A stretch of DNA of 64,000 bases from Sporothrix humicola (taxonomy: Eukaryota; Ascomycota; Sordariomycetes; Ophiostomatales; Ophiostomataceae): NCBI GenBank assembly GCA_021396245.1, contig WNYE01000010.1:124001-188000 (forward strand). The letters run 5' to 3'. Numbering within the stretch: position 1 is the stretch's first letter; each line of letters opens with the position of its first letter. The notes under the pieces are model-generated. The model was not told the origin of the DNA. It did no database searches and saw only the letters and a program-made list of their open reading frames with translations. Positions 43,315 to 53,845 of this stretch are shown here, in pieces. The position numbers and the translations under genes were made by a program.

Positions 43315-46300
43315 AAACTGAGGAAAGGGTTGGGTGGCCATTGGTTGCAGCAGCAGTTCAAATGAATACTGTGCCGGTTTCGGGCTTTTTCACCTTGAAA
43401 TTGTAGACCGATATACCGAGAGTATTCAACGTGTTTTTAGGCAGAATGCCCGTGGAAGAGAGGGAGCGTGTTTGAGCGAGGTCGGTAGTGCCGACATGCA
43501 ATAAGACTGGTTATTGCGGAAGTTGCATCATACAGCAGCGGAGCGGTATCAAATTGCGTATGGTTGTGTTTCTATTTTGGACACGACTCTTCGTTCATCT
43601 TTATTCTGTCTTCTTGTTTGCTTTATTCTTATTTCGTTTCGTTTCCTTTTGTCCTTTTGTCTGCCCTATTTTGGATCCTGCCTTTTTGGTTTTTTTGCAT
43701 ACTTTTTCCATCCAGACGAGACCAATTTACAGCCTTTTGATTTTTGCACAAATATACGACGTATTCGAACGGTACTTTTGTTTTCTTTTGTGTGTCCTCT
43801 TGTCCTTTTTCACGTCTGTTATCTATCCAGGAGTGATATCCTGCATTGGCCAAGCTGTGGCTGACAGATGTTTTGTTCCTTGCGTCTCAGCTCCGCAATC
43901 CAAGAATCCAATTGGGCCAATGCCAATGCACCAGTTGCCAACTTGGACGTGGTTGAGCTGCAGATTGGCCTTGCTCTTTCCTTCTCTTTTTTTTTTTCTC
44001 TCCGTGGATTCTTTTGATCCTAACAAGTCAAGTCGATTACGGGAACCACGCACGTCCCGCAGGAGCTGCAGGAGACGTGCGTTTTATGTTGGGGATGCGG
44101 GAGGTGACGCCAGGATTTCCTCTTTTCGGAAGGCCACTGTAATCTGTTTAAACCCTAGTCCAAACCTCGTCCTCCGCCTTCACCCAATTCCGGTCCGAGC
44201 TCTGTTCTTGTTCCTTCTTTTTTGTGCTCTTTTTTTCAGTACCCCGTGAAGAGTAATCAATTCGGTGTACACCGCAGGCACCGAAGCGGGCTTTGCCCAG
44301 TCAAGTCAGCCCGGGTAGATAGCGCGTCCATTCCGTTGACGAGGACGCAATTGTGGGTGCAAATAGGATGATAGATGCCACAGGATGCCACAACTTTGTG
44401 ATATCTAGCCGCGATCTGCCAAATAGCTTCCGCGCGGGACTACCACTGCATCTTTTCTTCAATAACTTCACGGGCTGCGAACAGATACATACATACATAC
44501 ATACATACCAGAGCTCACTTTTGTGATTCTTTTAAACCAACGGGGCCTTTTTTCTCAGCTTTTTGTCTATCAGACTTTGTTTCACATTCTTCTCGGCGTG
44601 AATCTCGATTTTTTTTTTCTTGAACCCCCACGGAAGCTGGGATTGATTCAAATACTGAGAAATGTGACTCGAAAAAGCGAAATTGACGAGTACGACATAT
44701 TGTTCGTCTTTGCATCAAAATATTGCGTAGTCTTTCTCTCTCGGGCCTTTCAGAATTTTCTTCTTTCGATTTTCCTTTACTCTGATAAGAAAAAGAACTG
44801 GGTGCGTGTTTCCACAAACGGTTCTTTTTCGTTCCTGATACCAGCCTGCCACACTTCGACCTGGCATATCTGCCAAATGTGCCAACTGCCACGGCCTGCA
44901 ACTTTGTCCTGTACGTATCAACAATCTGTATCTGACATCCGAGGATGTCCCACCTTATGAGGCGTATTTTCTTGTGGATGTGGCATTTTGTCGGAGTTCT
45001 CGGGACATGCACAACGACCGAGTATGCCAAGAAGGAGCATATGGCTGCCATATGGATGTGTTTGTGTCTGCATCTGTGTGTCACAAAGCTGCCATATTGC
45101 CCTCGTATTTGTTGTAATTTTGCTGTAATCTTGCTGCCTCGTCTTTCAGCTACGTTGTCCTTTCCATAGTGTCGTCAATCTTGTTGAGTTGCGATTCTTC
45201 ATCGTTCTTTCCCATTCTCTTACAATCAGCTCCCCGCGCCGGCCGGCCGTTTTTGTTTGGGAAAGAACAGATCAGACTGGAGTACCCCGCCCCCGTTTCT
45301 AAACACGTTTCCGTGACCAGGAAAGCGCGACTGCGATCAACAGCCTCATCCCTTGTCTTGCTCTTTCCTTGCCAGCTGGTGGTTGCGAATTTCGCCCTGA
45401 AGTCAGCTGTTGAACCGGGCCAAAGCCAAAGGAAGCATCCAAACTGACTGACGGACGGACGCGGCGCTGCCAAAAAGCGTTGGGACCGTGACCAATTTTA
45501 CAATTTTACCGCAGACCCTCTAAACCCTTTTGAGCGCTGTCAACAAGTACCAGGTACGAGTAGGGCTGGCTCAAACACAACGCACCACAAGGTACTGGGC
45601 ACAGTCCCCGCTAGTTTTCTAGTAGTGAACCGAGAGAACCCTCCAGCGCCCAGCCCCTTCCCAAAAGTCCAAAAAATGCCCCTATCTTGTCACTTGTCTC
45701 CTTTCATCAATCAATTCAGGTCTGCCTAGAAAAGAGGGGGGCGACTTTACTTTGGGAAGTCACGAACGAGCGACGAGCCACGAGCTAGCCCTGGCCTCCT
45801 GGCTACTGGTGGTTGCACCTACCTGAACCACCCCATATTGGCATGGTCAACGGACCAATCGCACCATCCACCATTGTCCCCTCTCCTGTCTCGACATGTA
45901 CTAGCTGGGCGAAATAATAGGGGTCGATACTTTGTCGCCCTCTCGTGGCGTCTTGGCCTCTGTTTTTTATGGGTCTACAGGGCCTTCCAGGCCAATCATC
46001 GTGCGACAAACCTTGACCCGACCGCCCTTTTCCCGCTCACCACCATTGTTGCGCTCTTTCACAAAAAATCTCGCTCGCTTTCTCGCTGGGATATTCCTTA
46101 TTCCCTCCCAGTCGGCCACTCGCCCTTCCCCAGTGCTGTTCGTTCCTGCCAATTATGCCTGCGAGGCCTGTAATCTTGTAAATTGGCGACTGCCTGCGAT
46201 TTTTTGGTGGTTCTGGAGGGAAGGGGGGATTGCGACGACGGCGAAAAATTAGGAAAGTGCCCGGCACGATCACCAAACGGCAGGCAAATTTCTTTTCGCT

Positions 46301-47071
46301 GTCACGACGCCGCGTTTTCTGGTAGCCTTCTCTTCGACACGGTCAGGCCAGCAAATCTGTCGTACATCATCTGGCTTTTTTCTCTTGTTTATTTTTTTTG
46401 TGTTCGCATACGTTTTTTAGTAGTTTTCGACTGCCTTTCGTTTCCGTTCGCCGAAGCCCCCTTCTCGGTCCCCACTTTCCCTCTCTCTCTCACACTCTGC
46501 CTCCCTCCTTCCTCCACATTTCGAGTCACCTAGAACGACCTCCCTTCACCTAAAACGAAAACGATTGGGACAACACGTCAAACTCTCACATCACATCACA
46601 CAACGATACAACAGGCTATCGGGCACCACGAACGCAATCGATCCCTCCATCCCCCGAATTGACCGCCATCCTCGTCTTCGCCTGTCGACTTTGAGCCGGC
46701 ACGGCCCTGGCTTTCTCTGTTCCGACGGCCACGAAAAACCCAACGTCATCCAATTCGCGATCCCCGAGAAATTCCCAACGGATTTTCCCCTGACGACGAC
46801 CGGCCGTTTGACGCCCACAACACCGCCCGTCTGAGCCTTCAACACGCTCACTCGGCCCGGCACGACTTCCGATCCGTCGACAACTACATTCAGGGCCACC
46901 GGGTGCCCCCTTTCTGGCGATATCGGTTGGTACAAGTCGACAATCGGCATTTGGGCGAGAAAGATCACCAACGGAAAAATCCCAGCCCCCGTTTGACCGC
47001 CTCGACCGCCTGCACACGCCGACTGCGCCGACTGCACCGACTCCCCCGGATTCCTCGCCATATCAGAGGAC
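43315..47071. other. Intergenic region before the SPT23-like gene
   Basis: T-rich up to about 44.2 kb, where an open frame of about 250 codons (43488-44249, +) is made almost entirely of Phe, Leu, Ser and Cys codons and is not credible. It contains a CCAAT cluster at 43908-43927 and an (ATAC)6 microsatellite at 44485-44508. From about 45.8 kb on it is C/T-rich and likely carries the promoter and a long leader of the SPT23-like gene. No other gene is supported. Confidence 0.5.
44485..44508. repeat. (ATAC)6 microsatellite
   Basis: Six perfect copies of ATAC. Likely length-variable between strains. Confidence 0.9.
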
Positions 47072-50000
47072 ATGTCTGACCAGGACACGTCCTTCGAAGC
47101 CCTCGCCGCCTCTGCCGGCGACTACGCCGTCCACTCCGAGTGGATGGGCGATTCCCCGCCCGCCTTGACCGTCGACTTCATCCAGAACCCCCACAACCAA
47201 ATCCATCACATCCATCAAATAGGCGGGAGCCAGAAGCAGCCGCAAGCACACAATTTCCGCACATTCAACGCTGCCGGTTCGGGCAAGCCTGGTTCCGGCG
47301 TCGGCAAAGACCGGCTTTTGAACGACTCCCAACAACAGACCGTTTCATCTCCGGAATCTCTATTGTCGTCATTCCAGGACTCATCCTCCGATATCTCGTC
47401 GTCCAAGCAGACATCCTTAACGGCACTGTCGAGCCTCGTCGGCGGAACACCAGCAAAGAAGAACAGCCGCGGCCGGTCATCCAAGGGTTCTGCCATCACA
47501 AAAGCCTCGTCTAGCTCCGGCCGGCCTTCGGGCGCTGCTGTGCCGAATCCCTCGTCGAGGCAGCAGCAGCAGCAGCTTGTCGGTGCCGGTGTTGGTGTTG
47601 GTGACGATATTATGATGACAGATGAAGGGCTGCAGGCAGGTGACGATATCAACGACAGCACACAGCAAAACTGGAGTTTCCGCGACTACCTGAGACTCGA
47701 CGACGACCAGGAAGAAGAAGACGGCGACGACGACGAGCACAACCAGTCGATGAACACCGAGGGCGACAGCAGCTTCGGCACAATCGACCCCAAGTCCATC
47801 CAGCACACACCAGTATTCGGTAACGCCGACGACCGGTTAGCACAGGAAGCCGAAGCCATTCTCCGCGCCGGACTCAACAAGACAGAAACCACCATCGGAT
47901 CCGACTTGAGCCCGTATAGCGGCGGGCCGTCTCCCCTCGACTTTGTGAGCGCATCGAGCAGCCCAACGCCCGACGACCCGACCATCCCTGCATTCAACAC
48001 GCCACAGCTTTTCTCAACAGCAGCGGCCATGTTCAGCCAAGCACCGGCAGACGGTGCCACACAACAGCACCGCAAAGGTCACAATAAGGCGGCATCGGTA
48101 AGTCGCATTTGTTTCTTAAAATAATACGATATTTTGCACATAATTACTAACAAAACAGCAATACTCCTTAAGCCAGTCGATGAACAACCTCAACACGGCC
48201 GCTTCCCGTGAGGTCTCGCCCGTTTCCAACTTTGTTTTCGGCCAGGGCCCGTCACCAACTTCTTTTATGCAGACGTCCCAGTCGCCCATCGACAACAACG
48301 ACTTCCGCTTTGGATTCTTAGGAAACGGCGGTGCCGACCCGATGCAGATTGCATCCAGCTTCTTGTTCCCAGAAAGTGTGCCGACGAGCCCAACATCAGG
48401 ATGGCCAGGACACGTCTTGCAACAACAGCAGCTTCTCAACAATGCGGCAGCACAGATGCCCATGTTCCAACAACAAGGGCCAGGGTCAGCTGCCGCAGCT
48501 GCTGCCGCCGCCGCAGCAACAGCAGCACCATTAAACAACAGCCAAAGACAACCGATGCGATTCTCCGTCGGGATTGAGCCTCACAAGTCCCGCGTGGAAA
48601 CCCAGATCCCCGTCACCATTCTACTGTCATCTCTACCACCCGGTGTCACAAAACTTCACCTTCCTCCCCACACTATCTCGAAGCCGAAGCTGCTCGCAAA
48701 GGGCGCGCCAGAGCACTCGCCCGACACTTTAGAGTTGCACACAATGGTGGTTTGCACGAGTGCTATGGCCAACGAAGTTAACCGCCAACGTGCCCTCGAG
48801 CGGGCTGCCGCCTCAACATACGGCCCGCAGTCTCGGCCGAGCGAAGATGCCAATGGCGAAGACGGCGACGACTGCCGGCCAGCCGACGGCGGCGAGGTGT
48901 GGATCTGCAACGGCTGCATCCAGCGAGAGCGGAAACGGGCCAACCGTAAGAAGTCTAAGAAGCCTGAAGACGACGAAGGCTGGAGCCGCGACGAGCACCG
49001 GCGCATTATCATCTTCAACACCAACGAGATCAAGGACTGGCAGCACCCGACAGCCGCGACCAATATGCCGGCCCAGAGCGAGAATGCTACGATTGTCATC
49101 CCGATGCGCATTACCTGCTACTGCCGGCACCACGGCGAAAAGGCCGGTTTCCAGGTCATCTTTACACTCAAGGATTTCCGCGGCCATGTCATGGCGCAGA
49201 CGATCTCACGGTCGATCATGATTACCGACGACCACAAGACGCCCACGGCCGCTTCTGCCGGCAGCGCTTCGGCAGCGGCCTCAGTCGCAGACGGCGATGC
49301 CTCAGCCGGCGATGCAGCAGACGCTTCGAAGCCGTCGTCCAGCTCAACGCTTACACTCACTCCTGGCGCCAAAGCAGCTGCTGCCAAGGCCGCCGGCAAG
49401 AGCAAGTCGATTGGAGGTGCTGCTCAGTCTGCTTCTGATGTCTCGGCGCTGAAGCGCGGATCTGTCACGTTCTCGGCACCCGAGACCGACAAGACAAACA
49501 ACGCCGCCAGCGCCAACGCATTTGCTGCTGCTTCCGCTGCTGCTTCCTCTTCAGCCGCTGCCATGGCCAGAGCACTCTCGCGGCCGGCATCGCCCGATGG
49601 CCTCAAGGGACACTCGGCAAAGAAGCGCAAGTCGAGCGCCGGTGTTCCCAAGGTGCCCCAGGGCCTCGCAATGACCCGCATCGAGACATCGCCTCAACCA
49701 CAACAGCAACAACAGTCTGCGCAGCAGAACATGCCCAATGTGGGCAGCCGCCTTGCCGCCTCGTCCACTTCGCCAGTTGCTCAGTTTTCTAACAACAATA
49801 ACAACAACAACAACAACGGCAACTCCACGTTCCTGTCTCCCCCAGCCGGCTTCGTGCCCGACACAATGGCAGCAGCTGTCGACATGGCTCTGAGAGCTGG
49901 CGGCTCTGGCGACCCCGATATCGACAGTCTTGCCGGCATTGTCCCGATGAACGCCGACCCCATGGCCACCGGCCCCCTGACGCCCAACAGCCACACCGAA

Positions 50001-52520
50001 CAGGCTAGCGCCTTTGTCAACGGCAACCGGTCAGGCAGCTTCGACAACCTCGCGCTCTCGCAAACGCCCATGTTCTCGGCACCGACATCAGCCCACCCAA
50101 GCCGCGCACCAAGCCCCAACGGCATCCGTGGCTCTATGCAGCACATGTTCCAGCAGCAACTCTTCCAGCAGCAACAGCAGCAGTTGCAGCAGCAGCTCAG
50201 CCAGGCGCAGTTCTCGCAGCAGTTCCAGAACGGCCTCTTCTCCCTGCCCATGTCGATGCCGCAAGCAGCGACAAGCCCGACATCGCAGCCGGTCGTGCAC
50301 AAGATTATCCCGGCCGAGGGCCCCAAGTCGGGCGGCATCGAGGTCACCATCCTGGGCAGCTCGTTCTACCAGGGCTTGGATGTCATGTTTGGCGACCAGC
50401 GGGCCACGACAACGACATTCTGGGGCGAAAGCTCTCTGGTGTGTCTTGTGCCGCCGTCGTCTATCGCTGGCCACGTGCCCGTCACGCTGCGCCAGTCGAA
50501 CCAGCGCGGCACGGCACAGACGTTTGCGGCCAACCAGCAGCGCATCACGTTCAAGTACCTCGACGACGATGAGCAGCAGCTCCTGCGTGCCGCTCTCACT
50601 GTATTGTCGCGTAAGATGACCGGCAAGATCGAGGACGCACAGGACGTGGCCCGGCGGATTATTGGCAGCGAGACATCGACGTGGGGCACAAACGGCGGTG
50701 GCACGAGCGGCGGCAGCAGTGCCGGAAGCACGCGTGGCGTCTCGAGCGGCAACAATGTGGCCGAACTCGCCTCGAGCACGGGCGGCCCCAACTTTGAGAC
50801 GCACCTGCTCAAGGTGCTGGAGCTCATCGACCTCGACGACTCGTCCAACCAGACGCGCCTCAACATGCAGCGCCGCACGACGGGCCACAGCATGCTGCAC
50901 CTGGCCTGTGTTCTCGGCATGCACCGGTTCGTGGCCGGTCTGTTGGCCCGCGGCGCCAACCCGGATGTCCGCGACAACGGCGGCTACACGCCTCTGCATC
51001 TGGCCGCGCTCAACAACCAGCCCGAGATTGTGCGCCGCCTGATCCATGCCGGCGCCGACCCGACGATGCGGACGCTGTCTGGCCTGACGGCGTCCGAGGT
51101 GACTGCCTCACGCGAGGTGCTGCGTGCCATCAAGCGGTTCGAGCGCCACGCACGGTCCCGCAGCGGCGGCTCGATCCACAGCCGCACTAACAGTGCTGCT
51201 TCGCTGCGGTCGCTGTGGGAGCCCATGGGTATGGGCATGTCAACGATCCGTCGGCGTGCTTCTGGGGCTGGCGAGGACGTGGAGACTGGCGATTCGGAGG
51301 ACAGCAGCCGCGCGGAGGTCGATTCTTCGTCCTACGCCGCTTCTGGCGACGACGAGGCCAGCAACGAGCAAGATGGCGACGAGGAGTGGCTCGACATGCG
51401 CCCTGGATCGCGGGTCATGTCGCGCGGCTCGCTGAGCATCCACGGCCGCCGTGGCGTTGGTGTCCGCGACGCCAGCCCCATCGATGCCTCCAACGCCGCT
51501 GTTGTTGCAGCTGCCGCTGCCGCTCGTGGTGTCAACGTCCCCGCAGCACTCGCCTCGCCTGCTGCCGCTGCTGTCTCTGCTTTCAAGGATCAGCTGTCGG
51601 CGCACTTCCAGCAGCTCGTGGCTCAGATCCCGCAGATTCCCAACAACCCGCTGCCCGACTACTACCAGGCGTACCTCAACTCGGCGGCTTTCCAGCGCAT
51701 CTCGTCTCTTGTGCCCAACATCAACATTACAGGCGCCATGGGATCCCGGCCCAACTCGTCGGGCAACTCGGAGGCTGGCGCTGGCGGCAATGGCGGCACC
51801 AAGGAGTTCGAGGGTCGCTGGTGGGATCTGTCGTCGCGCATGACCGGCGCGGCGCCCCCGCCGGCCTACGAGGAGATTTTCCCGCAGAAGACGAGCAACG
51901 GCGACATGGACACGAAGCAGGCAACTGCTGCAGCTGCCGCCGCCGAGGCCGAGGCCGACACCAAGTGCGCTGCGTTGTATGACAACCAGCAGCAGGTCGA
52001 GGTTGAAGCTGAGGTCGAGGCTGGCGTTGGCTCCTCTGAGATCAAGCAGCAGATCGCCACGACCACGCAGCTCGACGGCGAGGAAATCGACGACGACGAG
52101 AACCAGGCGTCGACGCCAGTTCTGCAGATCGGCCGCAAGCACCAGATCACCAAGGAGCAGCAGGAGAACTTCCGGCGCGTTCATAAGGAGAAGCGCAAGG
52201 GTCTCAGCTCGGACACGTTCCTGTACACCGTCTGGATCCCCATTCTTCTTGGCGTGCTTCTGCTGTGGCTTTCTGGCGCCCGTGCCTGGGACTTTTTCCC
52301 GTCGGTGCCGTTCAACGTCCCCTATGCGACCAGCCTCAGCAACCCGATCCTGCGTCCGACGGGCGGTGCCAGTAGCAACAACAATGGCAACGGCAACGGC
52401 AACGATAAGACCGGCAGTGGCGGCAGCAAACAGATCCTGCCCGACCCGCCTGCCGTGGCTGCGATTCCCAACAACGACGGACAAGATATCCTTGGAGTTG
52501 TAGATGGCATCGTCGTCTAG
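47072..52520 (+). CDS. SPT23: SPT23/MGA2-like ER-anchored transcription factor
   Basis: Two exons, 47072-48097 and 48159-52520, with a 61-nt intron, give 1795 residues. Yeast Spt23 and Mga2 are made as ER-bound precursors, sense membrane lipid order, are clipped by the proteasome and then switch on the desaturase gene OLE1. The same order is visible here: a low-complexity N-terminal half with Gln, Ala and Asn runs; a conserved block at about 477-700 (RFSVGIEPHKSRVETQIPVT, VWICNGCIQRERKRANRK, RRIIIFNTNEIKDW, VIPMRITCYCRHHGEKAGFQ); an IPT/TIG domain at about 1055-1140 (IIPAEGPKSGGIEVTILGSS); ankyrin repeats at about 1250-1330 (GHSMLHLACVLGMHRFVAGL, GYTPLHLAALNNQPEIVRRL); and one transmembrane helix near 1697-1720 (VWIPILLGVLLLWLSGA) before a short luminal tail. 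It is longer than the yeast proteins (about 1100 residues) because of the extended low-complexity regions. The ATG at 47072 is the first of its frame. Confidence 0.94.
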
Positions 52521-53845
52521 TTGGCCATCTTTGACACTTTCCATCCTTTACATCTCCCTACTTTCACTACACTCACATTTCACACACAACTTCTCACATG
52601 TCCTTGTTTTCTTCTTTCCCCCTTTTCTTTTTTTTCACCTTTCCTGGGATATGGATAACTAAATTACACGGTGCTCATCTGGTTTTTGTTTCTAACTTTT
52701 GAACTATTTTCTATCTTGCCCTTGTTTTGTCTTCATTTCACTCTTGTACGTCGGAAACGTCTTATCTATTTTCTTGTATGTCAAACGCTTCTTGTTTTGT
52801 CTAGCGGCGTCGGTTGTATGTAGTACGACACTATTTCTGTTCTTTTGCCATCCTCAACTTTGCTTTTTGCGGGCTTCACCTTTTGTTTGCTTCTTTTCTT
52901 ACTATCTTGTATTCGGGCAGAGGCTTGGAGGATATTAATGCCCTCTTTATTTTCATTTTTGTCATTTCCATTTTAATGTTCATTTTCACTCTATCTAGCT
53001 AGTTCTCATGCAAATTCAGACAATAGAGGAAAGACACCCTGCTCTTGCCTCTTTTAAATCTTGACTTGGTGTCCTCAGCGTAACTCAATCGTCCTGCCCT
53101 AGTGAATGCCAAACTTAGTCTCAAATCCATCCCATCCCATGTCACTCGTCCCTTCTCAGACCTTTGGTTTATGTAAGCACTCGTTGTTAAGCATTATGAG
53201 AAAACTCGGTGAGAATGAGACTTAACATGTGAGTATGAAAACACTATGAGATGAATGTGACCGAAAGGACATCTCTCCAGTCGTTTCTCATCACTCTTTT
53301 CATACTCCAACTCGTCTTCTCTAAATCTACTTGTAATCACGTAGTCTTTACGGTCAAATAGGAAAGAGGTTCTTTTATAGTTGTATTTTTAATTTGACTT
53401 ATATTTGAAGCTGAGGAATCAAAACAACAAGCTACCAGACAAAGCAAATAAAGCAAAACCTTTTTAGAGAACCACGCCAAAACACAAAATCAAAAGGTCC
53501 ACCCATACCCCCCAGTACTGCCCATTGAATATCCCCATTAATTATCCCATGCCATATTCCGCCTTTTATTGTAATTCGTTCCTCCACCAAATAATAGGTT
53601 TGTAGAAAGGAGAAGAAAACAAGTACAATGTCCGTCCGGAACTCCTCCCATTTGATAATGTATAATGAGACATCCGCCCTCCATATAAAAATGAAGTACA
53701 AGAGGAAAACAAAAAAGAAAGACAGTGAAAACAAATCAAAAGCAAGAAAGAAAAAGAGGCTCAGAAATGTACCAGAAGCGAGAGGAAAAAGAAAAGAAAA
53801 GAAAACACAAATACACGGTAATAAAGCACATGTACACATTTGCAT
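52521..53845. other. Region between the convergent SPT23-like and SEB1 genes
   Basis: T-rich 3' flank of the SPT23-like gene, then an imperfect inverted repeat at 53231-53307, then an A-rich plus strand that is the 3' flank of SEB1. No credible coding sequence is present. Confidence 0.6.
53231..53307. repeat. Imperfect inverted repeat able to form a hairpin
   Basis: GAGTATGAAAACACTATGAGA at 53231-53251 pairs with TCTCAT-CACTC-TTTTCATACTC at 53286-53307. Eleven outer base pairs (GAGTATGAAAA) and six inner ones are perfect. The loop is about 34 nt. It lies between two convergent genes. Confidence 0.5.

Noticed and set aside
43488..44249. 253-codon open frame past the antiporter
   Set aside because: It is a T-rich tract read as Phe, Leu, Ser and Cys, with no family resemblance.
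51240..52544. 434-codon open frame antisense to the SPT23-like gene
   Set aside because: The sense strand carries the transmembrane helix, which is a real feature; the antisense product has no recognisable fold.
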